Origin: CmP2 sp052084925
Lineage (GTDB): Bacteria > Actinomycetota > Actinomycetes > Actinomycetales > Micrococcaceae
DNA: 64,000 bases
Assembly: GCA_052084925.1 (NCBI GenBank)
Contig: JBQDEV010000006.1
Coordinates: 1 to 64,000 of the forward strand
Reading direction: 5' to 3'
A model generated the notes under the pieces. It searched no databases and was not told where the DNA came from. It was given only the letters and a program-made list of their open reading frames with translations. Below, piece by piece: positions 33,651-42,612 of the stretch. How positions within the stretch are numbered: position 1 is the stretch's first letter; each line of letters begins with the position of its first letter. A program made the translations under genes and the position numbers.

Positions 33651-36569
33651 TGATGGCAGCGTCGCGAGTTGGACTGCGAGTCCAGTTGCGGCGGTATCGG
33701 GGGTAACCATGACGGCCCGCAGCGGCACTTTGGGTGTGCTCAACAGGGAGGGCCAAACGATGCGTTGCTCCGGTGTTGTCCCGGAGTGAAGATAAAAGCG
33801 TCGATCGATGTGTGCGATGAGTCGGCCACCCGCGAGTTCTCGGTTGCCGAAGACGAAGAAGCGAAGTCCCGAGCGATAGTCACGTAAGAGCCTCAAAACA
33901 CGCTCCTCAAGGGTGGTATAGGTGGACGCGCTTCGGCGCTCAGCCCAATGCCCCCATGCTGTGATGCACATGGTGACCCGACTGTTCTGACGCAGATGTT
34001 CCTCGGCTGTGTCGAGCACTCGATCGAGCTGGTCGTCCTTGCTGGACCGATCCGCAACGGAGATTCCGGTGGGTGCGTAGTCCAGATAGTCGGCCGCATC
34101 GAGAACGTAGACGTGAGAGGACTGCGTGCGTGTTTCCGAATGCAGCAGGCGACGAAAAGTACTCCGCGTTGCGTCTGATGTCACGCCGATCCAGGCTGTG
34201 GTGTCCGGGAGGGCCAGTGAAGAGAGCACTGGTGTGTGCCGACGCTGTGCTGGTTCGTCCAGGAGTCCCAAGATGCTCGCGCCCGGATCCGTGCTCAGCG
34301 CGGGGGCGTAGATTTTCGGGAGTTCGGGGGTCAATATGGGGCGTGGAACAGGATGATCTGCAACAACGCTCCGTTTCGTGATGTAGTCGGCAACCTCGTG
34401 CCACCGTTGGGGCGTGGGGACGGACACCGAAGTGGTGTCTCCCATTGCGGGGACGAACGATGGTGTGGCGTTCGGACACATCGGCTGAACGGCTTGGAAT
34501 TCGTGCGGTGAGCCTGCTCCCGAGCGAAAGTACGCACGGCCCGGACGCTCTGGACTTATCTTGGCGGCCACGGCAGAACCCATGAGGTCCCAGGATTCTT
34601 GTTCGGTCGATGTTCTCAAAGAGATAACCGACCCAATATTGGAGCGTATTTCAGAAGTGACGGTTCCTTGTGCGCGCTGTGTGGCGAGAACAAGGTGAAA
34701 TCCGAGGGAACGTCCGGTGGCCGCTAATCTTGCAAGGCGACCGGCAGCATCGGGGTATTCATCAAAGAGGATCCGAAGTTCGTCGATGGCGACGACGATG
34801 CGTGGCAGCACGTGCTCGGGGTAGCGTCGGCGAAACGAGGTGTAGTCTGGGACGCCCTCGGAGAGGAAGAGCTCCTCTCGGCGCGTGAGCTCTGCTGAGA
34901 TGGCGAAGAAGCTTCGGAACGATTCGTGACCGAGAAGGTTCGTCTCGACCGCCATAGTGTGTGGAAGTCCCGCAAGGGGAGCGAAGGACGCACCGCCTTT
35001 GAAATCCAACAAGATCAATCCGAGCTCCGCCGGCGAGTAATCGTGTGTGAGATGCGTGAGGAAACTCAGCAACAGTTCCGACTTTCCCGAACCGGTCGTT
35101 CCTACCACCAGGAGGTGAGGGCCATCGTCGACCAGGTCAACCTCGAGGGGAAGCGAATCTGTGCCCAAGGACGCTTGTAAGTGTTCATGGGCTTCCCGGT
35201 GGGGAGCGTTCGAACTGAACAGGCGCACGGTGTCAGCAGCGCGAAGAGTGACTGTACTGCGTATCTGGTGCTCAAGACGAGACTGGGTGCCGTGGCTGAT
35301 ACCTTCGAAACGGACGTTCTCGGCTTCAAACCCGTCCAGGACCAGCCGACGCTCCGTGCAATATGCCACCACCTCCGAGTCGGCACTTTTCTGCATGGTC
35401 GCCCAATCTTCGTCACTGTATCGATGGATTTCGGGAAGTCCGGCATCGGAAGTAAGGGACGTCGCAAGATCGAAGCGAAGCAATTGGACACGGATCCATC
35501 GCTCCAGGGGGAGCGTATCTGCTGGGTCGCCAACGATATTGATATGACCATGCCGGTGCGAAGAGACCAAAGAAATCGTTGTCGTGAGAGCGGCCTGCCA
35601 TCTGGGATCGAGCTCTTTGTCCGTCTTCACGACTACTTGTCCTTCTCCCCAACGGACGACAGAGGCGGAGGGAAGGCTTCGCAGACCGAAAGGGTCGCAT
35701 CTGGATGTTCTTGACGCCAGCGTGAAATCCGCAGCCGATGGAGCGGCGACCGACAGCTGACCAGCAAGGTCGTGAAGCTCGTTCTGAACCGACGTGAGAA
35801 AGCGTGCCCGACCGCGCCGATACTGCGTGACCATTATTGCAGCGATCAGCACCGAGACCAGACTGAACAGCAGGAAAAACCAGTGGCCCGTGAGCAGCAC
35901 CATGACTGTGCCGATGAGGACAGGGCTCAACGCTGTGACTGCTTGAATGGCGAGGTTCGGTTTGGCCGGTTCCGCGATGGGGGCGATCTCTGGTGGCGAG
36001 GGGGTGAAAGTAAGAGGGACGGGCGCTGCTTCATTGAGCCCGATACGGAACCGCGACCGACCCCACAGCGGCGTATCTGCATCAACGCGCAGCGGGAAGG
36101 CCGAATCTTTCTGGGAAGGGTTGGGCAGGCGTAATCGCACTCCATGACGGGTATGGCTGATGGAAGCGGGGGTGGTCGAGAGGTATGGATCGTGAATCTG
36201 CAGATGCGTGTTTCCTCGACCCAGGGAATACGTTCCACGCGGCAGCGGAATATTGCGGCCACTGTCGGGTCCAGAGGTTGTGAGCAAATGAATCGAAGGA
36301 GTCGGGAGAGCGTTGGGTCCGTAGCTGATTGATGGCTTGGGGACCACCACGATCTCCATCGATTGTGACGATGCGCGGAGCGCCTCGAGGGCATTCCGCG
36401 TCCAGGAATCGAGCACGCGGCCACGATGCATCAAATCTGAGGCGCGAAGCGGCTCGGGCAGGATCGAGGTAATAATGACTGCCAGGCCGGCACCTCCGTC
36501 GATGGGCACATGAGAAAGCTCCCATTCTTGGTTGACCGACTTGGGCAGACCAAAGAGAGTAACGCGCAC
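33588..36569 (-). CDS. FHA-domain FtsK/EssC-like ATPase
   Basis: A 993-residue membrane ATPase. An FHA domain (about 90-180; SLGRGNTHLQIHDPYLSTTPASIS) would bind phosphothreonine. Two membrane helices follow (about 208-248). The first FtsK/SpoIIIE ATPase has Walker A GTTGSGKSELL at 490-500, LLDFKGG, Walker B VVAIDEL and VLATQRAQG. A second, C-terminal ATPase-like domain has no clear Walker A and is probably degenerate. This order resembles EccC/EssC of type VII secretion, but no WXG100, EccB, EccD or mycosin gene is in the window. The start is GTG 36569. Function unknown; secretion-related is the best guess. Confidence 0.85.
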   Translation of the reverse strand: MRVTLFGLPKSVNQEWELSHVPIDGGAGLAVIITSILPEPLRASDLMHRGRVLDSWTRNALEALRASSQSMEIVVVPKPSISYGPNALPTPSIHLLTTSGPDSGRNIPLPRGTYSLGRGNTHLQIHDPYLSTTPASISHTRHGVRLRLPNPSQKDSAFPLRVDADTPLWGRSRFRIGLNEAAPVPLTFTPSPPEIAPIAEPAKPNLAIQAVTALSPVLIGTVMVLLTGHWFFLLFSLVSVLIAAIMVTQYRRGRARFLTSVQNELHDLAGQLSVAAPSAADFTLASRTSRCDPFGLRSLPSASVVRWGEGQVVVKTDKELDPRWQAALTTTISLVSSHRHGHINIVGDPADTLPLERWIRVQLLRFDLATSLTSDAGLPEIHRYSDEDWATMQKSADSEVVAYCTERRLVLDGFEAENVRFEGISHGTQSRLEHQIRSTVTLRAADTVRLFSSNAPHREAHEHLQASLGTDSLPLEVDLVDDGPHLLVVGTTGSGKSELLLSFLTHLTHDYSPAELGLILLDFKGGASFAPLAGLPHTMAVETNLLGHESFRSFFAISAELTRREELFLSEGVPDYTSFRRRYPEHVLPRIVVAIDELRILFDEYPDAAGRLARLAATGRSLGFHLVLATQRAQGTVTSEIRSNIGSVISLRTSTEQESWDLMGSAVAAKISPERPGRAYFRSGAGSPHEFQAVQPMCPNATPSFVPAMGDTTSVSVPTPQRWHEVADYITKRSVVADHPVPRPILTPELPKIYAPALSTDPGASILGLLDEPAQRRHTPVLSSLALPDTTAWIGVTSDATRSTFRRLLHSETRTQSSHVYVLDAADYLDYAPTGISVADRSSKDDQLDRVLDTAEEHLRQNSRVTMCITAWGHWAERRSASTYTTLEERVLRLLRDYRSGLRFFVFGNRELAGGRLIAHIDRRFYLHSGTTPEQRIVWPSLLSTPKVPLRAVMVTPDTAATGLAVQLATLPSSLSATTTQGTEERCDDDQRQ

Positions 36570-36817
36570 GATGGTCTTCCAAATCTTCGAAATTGCGGTT
36601 TCGTCTATCGGACCAGAGACCGCGCTTTAACGGAGCCAACCGACACACGAGCTGTGGACAAGGGTGCCAAAGTTGGTTTCATGACGCTTCTATGAAGAAG
36701 TTATCCACAGATTATTCAGAGAGGGATTACTTTCATGATCCAGCACTTGTAATCTGAGATCGCCCGAGCTACTTGTGAACAGGCGGACCGCAACGCCCAA
36801 CGAACGGAAGACGTCAG
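36570..36817. promoter_or_regulatory. AT-rich divergent promoter region with two DnaA boxes
   Basis: These 248 bases separate the FHA-FtsK gene (minus) and tadA (plus). TTGTCCACA is present on the minus strand at 36653-36661, and TTATCCACA on the plus strand at 36701-36709; both are perfect DnaA-box sequences, 39 bases apart in opposite orientation. A weaker site (TTGTGAACA) lies at 36773-36781. The stretch between 36700 and 36760 is much richer in A/T than the genome around it. No gene is visible. Confidence 0.6.
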
Positions 36818-38041
36818 ATGGATGCTGTGAAGCTGCTGGAGACTGAGGTGCGAGAGTTGGTTCGGCGCCGTGGTCTCGATCCTCAAGCCGACCCGGAATC
36901 AGTACGTTTACTCGTGGACGATGCGACGCGGGACTACGATTCGCGTTCCTTGATGAGCAGTTTGCCCGTCCTGCCTAACCGCGACGAAGCGAGTCGACTG
37001 GTCTTCGACGCGGTGGCCGGATTCGGGCCGCTCCAGCCTCTTCTTGATGACGACACGGTCGAGGAGATCTGGTGGAACAACCCCTCTGCCGTCTTCTGCG
37101 CTCGGCATGGTGCGTCGGAGCTAACGAATATTCGGCTGACTGAACAGCAGGTTAAAGACCTGGTGGAGCGAATGCTGAAACAATCGGGCAAGAGGCTAGA
37201 TCTTTCGTCTCCGTTCGTCGATGCCTCACTCCCGGATGGTTCTCGGCTCCATGTCGCGATCCCGGATATCACGCGTCAACACTGGGCAGTCAATATTCGG
37301 AAGTTCATCGTCGCTGCTCACCGCCTGGACGATCTGGTCGCGTCGGGTTCGCTGACTGCCGCGGCCGCACGCTATCTGGATGCCGCCGTCGATGCTGGAC
37401 TGAACGTCTTGGTTTCCGGCGCAACTCAAGCAGGAAAGACGACGCTGCTCAATTGCTTGTCAGCTTCCATCGGTGCCCGAGAACGGGTCATCAGCGTTGA
37501 AGAAATCTTTGAACTGAAAGTGCCCTTGAGGGACGTGGTGAATCTTCAGTGTCGGCAACCGAATCTTGAAGGGACCGGGGAGATTCCGTTGCGGCGATTG
37601 GTGAAGGAAGCGCTCCGTATGCGCCCGGACCGGATCATCGTCGGCGAGGTTCGCGAAGCGGAGGCGCTGGACCTACTCATCGCGCTGAATGCCGGACTTG
37701 CCGGTATGTGTACGGTGCATGCGAATTCAGCCCAGGATGCTTTGACAAAGATCTGCACTCTTCCACTTTTGGCTGGAGAGAATATCACCCGGGACTTCGT
37801 CGTCCCTACGGTGGCTTCCTGCGTGGACTTGGTGGTCCATTGTCGGCGAGATAGAGCCGGACGTCGGAGGATCTCCGATATTTTGGCTGTGGGTAACCGA
37901 GTGGAGAACGGGGTCATTGAGACGGCCTCGGTATTCCACGAAGTGGATGGGTATCTCGAATTCAATCCGTCGGGGATCCTAGAGAATCCGAAGTTTGAAG
38001 CCCATGGCGTCGACCAACGTGCCTTGGCGGACGGTGTCTGA
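36818..38041 (+). CDS. tadA: Tad pilus assembly ATPase TadA/CpaF
   Basis: A 407-residue secretion ATPase that powers Flp pilus assembly. The N-terminal region contains GFGPLQPLLDDDTVEEIWWNN. Walker A is GATQAGKTTLLN (about 203-214), the Asp-box region holds ISVEEIFELKV, Walker B lies in RPDRIIVGEVREAEALDLL, and the His box is CTVHANS. It starts a run of seven tightly packed genes and overlaps tadB by one base (TGATG). The preceding TadZ-type ATPase gene typical of larger loci is missing. Confidence 0.93.
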   Translation: MDAVKLLETEVRELVRRRGLDPQADPESVRLLVDDATRDYDSRSLMSSLPVLPNRDEASRLVFDAVAGFGPLQPLLDDDTVEEIWWNNPSAVFCARHGASELTNIRLTEQQVKDLVERMLKQSGKRLDLSSPFVDASLPDGSRLHVAIPDITRQHWAVNIRKFIVAAHRLDDLVASGSLTAAAARYLDAAVDAGLNVLVSGATQAGKTTLLNCLSASIGARERVISVEEIFELKVPLRDVVNLQCRQPNLEGTGEIPLRRLVKEALRMRPDRIIVGEVREAEALDLLIALNAGLAGMCTVHANSAQDALTKICTLPLLAGENITRDFVVPTVASCVDLVVHCRRDRAGRRRISDILAVGNRVENGVIETASVFHEVDGYLEFNPSGILENPKFEAHGVDQRALADGV

Positions 38042-38898
38042 TGGCATTGTTGGCTGGACTCCTGTTGGGGCTGGGACTGGTCTTGGTCTGGTGGTCGTTC
38101 TGGACCATTCCGGAAGCACGGAGCGAGACAGGGGTCAAGAAAGACACGAAACTACGTCAGCTGATCGCCCAGTCCGGAATTGAAAGGTTACATCCTGCGG
38201 GAGTGATTGCCGTTTCGGCCGTTTTGGGTTTCTCGGTATTCACCATTATCAGCCTCTTAACGCGTGCTCTGCCTGTCGGGTTGAGTTTCGGCTTCTTCGC
38301 CGGTCTCCTACCAATCCTGATTTTGCGATGGCAGGCCAACAAACGTCGAGTGCTACTTCGTGACGTTTGGCCGGATGCCATCGATCATTTGCGATCCGCG
38401 ATCCGGGCGGGGCTGAGTCTTCCCGAGGCCATTAGTCAGCTCTCGGTGACTGGTCCGGAGCAGTTGAGGCCTGCGCTGTCCGAATTCGCTGACGACTATC
38501 GGTCGGGGATGCGGTTCGGGGATGCACTGGAGCAGCTCAAGTTTCGTATGGCTGATCCGATTGCCGATCGCCTTGTGGTTGCTCTCAAGATTACTCGCGA
38601 GGTCGGCGGTGCCGACGTCGGCCAACTCCTGGGAACCTTATCCGAGTTTCTTCGAGAGGACGCACGTACCCGTGCCGAGCTGGAAACCAGACAGTCTTGG
38701 ACGGTCAACGGTGCCAAACTCGCGGTGTCCGCTCCATGGATCGTGCTATTGCTGCTGGCCACCCAGCCGCAAGCCATGCACGCCTATCAATCTGTTCAAG
38801 GATTGCTTCTGTTAGCGGTCGGAGTCGGAGTATCCGTCCTGTGCTATCGACTCATGTTGCGAATCGGAGCGCTGCCAACGGAAAGGAGGGTTCTTTGA
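38041..38898 (+). CDS. tadB: TadB-like type II secretion F-domain membrane protein
   Basis: A 285-residue platform protein: an N-terminal hydrophobic helix, two more around residues 55-100, a cytoplasmic T2SSF domain (DHLRSAIRAGLSLPEAISQLSV, then LKITREVGGADVGQLLGTL) and two C-terminal membrane helices. It would couple TadA motion to pilin extrusion. Start and stop overlap with tadA and tadC by one base each. Confidence 0.9.
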   Translation: MALLAGLLLGLGLVLVWWSFWTIPEARSETGVKKDTKLRQLIAQSGIERLHPAGVIAVSAVLGFSVFTIISLLTRALPVGLSFGFFAGLLPILILRWQANKRRVLLRDVWPDAIDHLRSAIRAGLSLPEAISQLSVTGPEQLRPALSEFADDYRSGMRFGDALEQLKFRMADPIADRLVVALKITREVGGADVGQLLGTLSEFLREDARTRAELETRQSWTVNGAKLAVSAPWIVLLLLATQPQAMHAYQSVQGLLLLAVGVGVSVLCYRLMLRIGALPTERRVL

Positions 38899-39824
38899 TG
38901 CTCGTTTTGTCCTTGTGTGTCGGAGCCCTGCTCGGGTTGGGCCTTGCCATGATCGTGGCGGGCTTCCCGTTGGGCTGGAAACCCTCCTTGTCGATGCGCG
39001 TCGAGTCTCAGCTCCGCGGACACGTCCCGGCATCGAGGTTAATTCAGCCTCAGACTCATGCTCCCTTGGGGGCCGTTGGGCGTATCGGCAGACCGGTACT
39101 CGAGGCCGTAGTTCAGTACTTGGAGCGTTACAACCTCGGCAACGACGTCCTAGAGCGGCGCCTACGCACCGCGGGGGTGCCAGCGTCCGTGGTCGACTAT
39201 CGGGTACAGCAACTGGTGATGCTCTTGCTCGGAGCATGCGTCGGAATCGTGGGGAGCGTGGCGCTGGCGTTCCGTGCTGATCTGCATCCCTTTCTTGGCG
39301 TTCTGCTCGTCGTGGGGTGCGCAACACTAGGCTTCGCCCTCAGAGACAACATGTTGTCGATGCAGATCAAAGCGAGGCATCGCAGAATTGTTTCGGAGTT
39401 TCCCACCGTCGCTGATGTTATTGCTCTCTCTGTCTCCGCAGGGGATACGGTTCTCGGCGCTTTGCAACGAGTTGCCCACCTGAGCCGAGGAGATCTCGCC
39501 GGTGAGTTCAATCGCACTTTGCAGGAGATCCACGCCGGGTCGAGTCTCGTGTCGGCCTTGCGTTCGTGTGGTGAGAGAGTCCAAATTCCGGCTGTCGAAC
39601 GTTTCGTCGAAGGAATCATTGTGGCAATGGAACGCGGAACCCCCTTGGCAGAAGTCATGCGCTCGCAAGCCAAAGATGTACGTGAACTGTCTCGACGCGA
39701 ACTGATGGAGACAGCTGGAAAGAAAGAAATCAGCATGATGGTTCCGGTCGTCTTCGGCTTGCTTCCCCTGACGGTTGTTTTCGCCGTGTTCCCCGGATTG
39801 TCATTGCTGAATATCAACGTCTAG
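38898..39824 (+). CDS. tadC: TadC-like type II secretion F-domain membrane protein
   Basis: A 308-residue second platform protein with the same layout as TadB: helix at 2-24, paired helices near 97-142, the T2SSF domain (EFPTVADVIALSVSAGDTVLGAL, AMERGTPLAEVMRSQ) and a C-terminal helix. ATG 38898 has AAAGGAGGG at 38882-38890. An extended upstream frame exists but overlaps tadB and lacks a start signal. Confidence 0.9.
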   Translation: MLVLSLCVGALLGLGLAMIVAGFPLGWKPSLSMRVESQLRGHVPASRLIQPQTHAPLGAVGRIGRPVLEAVVQYLERYNLGNDVLERRLRTAGVPASVVDYRVQQLVMLLLGACVGIVGSVALAFRADLHPFLGVLLVVGCATLGFALRDNMLSMQIKARHRRIVSEFPTVADVIALSVSAGDTVLGALQRVAHLSRGDLAGEFNRTLQEIHAGSSLVSALRSCGERVQIPAVERFVEGIIVAMERGTPLAEVMRSQAKDVRELSRRELMETAGKKEISMMVPVVFGLLPLTVVFAVFPGLSLLNINV

Positions 39825-39881
39825 CCCACGAGAATGCCTGATTGTCACAAGACGTGGCAGTCACCAACCGAAAGGTACAAA

Positions 39882-40082
39882 ATGAAGAACACACAAGGAC
39901 CAGCGAAGACCGACGGCCCAACTGCAACGCTGGAGCGAAGGCAGGATGATCGTGGAGACGTTCCCGGTTGGGTGATGATTACCCTCATGTCGGCAATCCT
40001 CGTGGCCGGGTTGCTTGCTTTAGCCGGCCCTGCGTTGGCGGACCTGTTCAACCAGGCAATCAGCCAGGTCACCACTGGCTAA
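39882..40082 (+). CDS. Flp-like pilin subunit candidate
   Basis: A 66-residue protein with a hydrophilic N-terminus, a possible cleavage site around RGDVPG, and one hydrophobic helix (WVMITLMSAILVAGLLALAG). Size, helix position and location between tadC and tadE fit the major Flp pilin. The usual Glu5-Tyr6 pair after the cleavage glycine is absent, so processing may differ. AAAGG lies 6 bases upstream of ATG 39882. Confidence 0.6.
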   Translation: MKNTQGPAKTDGPTATLERRQDDRGDVPGWVMITLMSAILVAGLLALAGPALADLFNQAISQVTTG

Positions 40083-40084
40083 CG

Positions 40085-40498
40085 GTGCGTCATAGATGTG
40101 CGACGGGTGCGGTACGAGCTGACGACGTTCATCAGGAGCAAGGAGCAGCAGTCGCCGAATCAGCCATGATTATGGCTCTGCTTGCTGTGCTCTTTGCAGC
40201 CATTATGCAGTTCGGTGTGGTGATCTATACCTATAACGTGATGGTCGATGCAGCTTCGGCTGGAGCTCGGCACGCTACCTTGGCCGACCGGACTGACCAC
40301 GACGGAGTCGAACGTGCGAAGAGCCTGATGTCTAGTGCGGTTCCTCGGTCTCAGGACATCGACGTCAGTACGTCGGTCCGGTCCGAAGGCGAGGACACAG
40401 AACTGGTGACGGTGACCGTGCGGCACCGGCTACCGATCGTCGGCTTCATCAGCGGACCGATCGTGTTGGAGGCCACGGGACATGCATATCGTTTCTGA
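40085..40498 (+). CDS. TadE-like pseudopilin
   Basis: A 137-residue protein with a TadE-type N-terminus (GAAVAESAMIMALLAVLFAA: conserved Glu within the hydrophobic helix) and a small extracytoplasmic domain. The only sensible in-frame start is GTG 40085, three bases after the Flp-like stop, without a clear ribosome binding site; later ATGs fall inside the membrane helix. It overlaps the next gene by 17 bases. Confidence 0.75.
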   Translation: MRHRCATGAVRADDVHQEQGAAVAESAMIMALLAVLFAAIMQFGVVIYTYNVMVDAASAGARHATLADRTDHDGVERAKSLMSSAVPRSQDIDVSTSVRSEGEDTELVTVTVRHRLPIVGFISGPIVLEATGHAYRF

Positions 40499-40931
40499 TA
40501 AGTCGCGCCGAGTGTTCAGGGACGATGACGGTTCGGCCACGGTGGAGTTCACCGTGCTTGCCGTCGTCCTGCTCATTCCCGTGCTCTATTTCATGATTCT
40601 GGCCGGTCAGATCCAAGCTGCAAGTTATGCTGCACTCGCGGCAGCAGATCAAGCTGCGGCTGCGATGAAGAGTGCCCCCGACGAGGCGACCGGACGGACA
40701 CGAGCAGGGCAAGCGCTCGAGACGACGACCGCAGACTACGGATTCAACAGGTCCAACGTTGAGTTGGTTCTCGATTGTCCGTCGGGTTCATGTAGTGAAT
40801 CCGGAAGCGTGGTTTCCGCAACGGTGGAAATCCGGGTGGACCTCCCATTGGTGCCCAACGTCTTGCGCAACGAGACGACGGTGGCACGCGTTAGTTCCTC
40901 GGCCCACCAGCGCATCGGAGAATTCGAATGA
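40482..40931 (+). CDS. Second TadE-like pseudopilin
   Basis: A 149-residue protein with DDGSATVEFTVLAVVLLIPVL, the classic TadE motif (Glu in the hydrophobic helix), followed by a soluble domain with a cysteine pair (DCPSGSC). It overlaps TadE-like 1 by 17 bases and the next gene by 4. TadF-like is an alternative name. Confidence 0.78.
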   Translation: MHIVSDKSRRVFRDDDGSATVEFTVLAVVLLIPVLYFMILAGQIQAASYAALAAADQAAAAMKSAPDEATGRTRAGQALETTTADYGFNRSNVELVLDCPSGSCSESGSVVSATVEIRVDLPLVPNVLRNETTVARVSSSAHQRIGEFE

Positions 40932-41374
40932 TTCGATTGCTGCGACGGATCCCACGTGAAGAAGGCCAAACGAGTGTGCTCATTATCGGACTGAGTGTTG
41001 TGTCCCTGATGTTCGCCATCACGATGTTGGCGATCTCGGCAATCAATCTCGAAGCCCGCAAACTCCTGGCAGCTGCCGATGGTGCGAGCTCCGCTGCGGC
41101 GACGGAATTTACTGCCGAAGTGAATAGCTCCGAGTTGGTGCCCGTTCTCACCCAAACCAAGGCCAGGGACTCCGTCACGACGCACCTTCAAGACACGAGC
41201 GCATACTCGCAATTCGAGAATCTGGGAGTGGGTGCAGTCGTGATCGCTTCGGGCGGGGATACCGTCTCCGTACAGTTGCGTGCGACGTCCAGGCCGCCGG
41301 TGGTGAGCTGGTTTATGCCCGACGGAATCACCGTTCAGGCTGAATCTTCTGCTCGGACGAATCTCGAGCGTTGA
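40928..41374 (+). CDS. TadG-like/Rv3654c-like pilus protein
   Basis: A 148-residue protein opening with REEGQTSVLIIGLSVVSLMFAI, the motif of TadE/G-like proteins of actinobacterial Tad loci (Rv3654c family), followed by a short extracytoplasmic region. It is the last gene of the Tad cluster; no terminator is evident in the 65 bases before prfB. Confidence 0.75.
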   Translation: MIRLLRRIPREEGQTSVLIIGLSVVSLMFAITMLAISAINLEARKLLAAADGASSAAATEFTAEVNSSELVPVLTQTKARDSVTTHLQDTSAYSQFENLGVGAVVIASGGDTVSVQLRATSRPPVVSWFMPDGITVQAESSARTNLER

Positions 41375-41439
41375 TGAAACGAAGGTGTCGATGCTGAGGA
41401 TAAGCAGGGGCCGATGCGATGCCGTAGTCTAGGAAGGCC

Positions 41440-42558
41440 ATGGCTGATATTGACTTTTCACAAGAGATCACCGAACTCCGCTCGACGCTGTCCTCTATTG
41501 AGGAGGTCTCCGATGTGGAGAAGATTCGCGCCGAGATTGCCGAACTGTCCGAACAGGCCGGTGCCCCCGATCTGTGGGATGATCCCGATGCGGCACAGAA
41601 GGTGACCTCCAAGCTCTCGCACCGACAGACCGACTTGGAGCGCATCACTCGTCTCGAAGCGCGCATCGATGACCTTGAGGTCATGATCGACCTGGCGGCC
41701 GAAGAGAACGAGCCGTCGCTGCTGGACGACGCTAAGACAGAGCTGACGTCCATCAAGAAATCTCTGTCGGAGCTGGAAGTCGTCACGCTGCTGAGCGGTG
41801 AGTATGACCCGCGCGACGCGGTGATCACCATTCGAGCCGGAGCCGGTGGTGTTGACGCTGCCGACTTCGCCGAAATGCTGATGCGGATGTATCTGCGTTG
41901 GGCCGAGCAGCGCGGCTGGTCGACGAAGGTCATGGATACCTCTTATGCGGAGGAAGCCGGGCTGAAATCGGCCACCTTCGAAGTCAACGCCCCCTTCGCT
42001 TTCGGCACGCTCTCCGTCGAAGCCGGTACTCATCGTCTGGTGCGTATCTCACCCTTCGACAACCAGGGACGTCGGCAGACCTCCTTCGCCGCCGTCGAGG
42101 TGGTTCCCCTCATTGAATCGGACGACTCGGTCGAGATCCCTGAAGCCGAGCTGAAGGTCGACGTCTTCCGCTCTTCCGGTCCGGGTGGACAGTCGGTGAA
42201 CACCACCGACTCCGCCGTACGCATGACGCACATTCCCACGGGCATCGTGGTCTCCATGCAGAACGAGAAATCGCAGATTCAGAACCGTGCGGCTGCGTTG
42301 CGTGTGATGCAGTCGCGACTGCTGTTACTGCGCAAGCAAGAAGAAGATGCCAAGAAGAAAGAAATGGCTGGCGACGTCAAGGCGTCCTGGGGCGATCAGA
42401 TGCGCTCATACGTGCTGAACCCCTACCAAATGGTCAAGGACCTGCGGACGAACCACGAAGAAGGCAACCCGTCATCGGTCTTCGACGGTGCCATCGACGG
42501 CTTTATCGATGCTGGTATCCGCTGGCGCGCTGAAGGCCGGGGTAACGAAGACAACTGA
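41440..42558 (+). CDS. prfB: Peptide chain release factor 2
   Basis: A 372-residue class I release factor reading UGA and UAA. The anticodon-like tripeptide SPF is in LVRISPFDNQ and the catalytic GGQ is at 249-251 (GPGGQSVNTTDSAVR). The reading frame is continuous from ATG 41440, so the programmed +1 frameshift seen in many bacteria is absent. AGGAAGG precedes the start. A possible TAGTCT -10 lies at 41425-41430. ftsE-ftsX follow further downstream, the usual actinobacterial neighbourhood (prfB-ftsE-ftsX-smpB). Confidence 0.97.
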   Translation: MADIDFSQEITELRSTLSSIEEVSDVEKIRAEIAELSEQAGAPDLWDDPDAAQKVTSKLSHRQTDLERITRLEARIDDLEVMIDLAAEENEPSLLDDAKTELTSIKKSLSELEVVTLLSGEYDPRDAVITIRAGAGGVDAADFAEMLMRMYLRWAEQRGWSTKVMDTSYAEEAGLKSATFEVNAPFAFGTLSVEAGTHRLVRISPFDNQGRRQTSFAAVEVVPLIESDDSVEIPEAELKVDVFRSSGPGGQSVNTTDSAVRMTHIPTGIVVSMQNEKSQIQNRAAALRVMQSRLLLLRKQEEDAKKKEMAGDVKASWGDQMRSYVLNPYQMVKDLRTNHEEGNPSSVFDGAIDGFIDAGIRWRAEGRGNEDN

Positions 42559-42612
42559 TTCCGATGCGCCCTGACGGTTTCATGCGCTGCCGGAGAATGG
42601 CAGACTGACAGC

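Noticed and set aside
33588..41374. A type VII secretion cluster
   Set aside because: Only the EssC/EccC-like ATPase is present; no small WXG100 protein or other Ecc component could be found in the flanks on either strand.
41440..41540. Programmed frameshift in prfB
   Set aside because: The frame is continuous from the ATG; no in-frame UGA or CUUUGA slippery site was seen.
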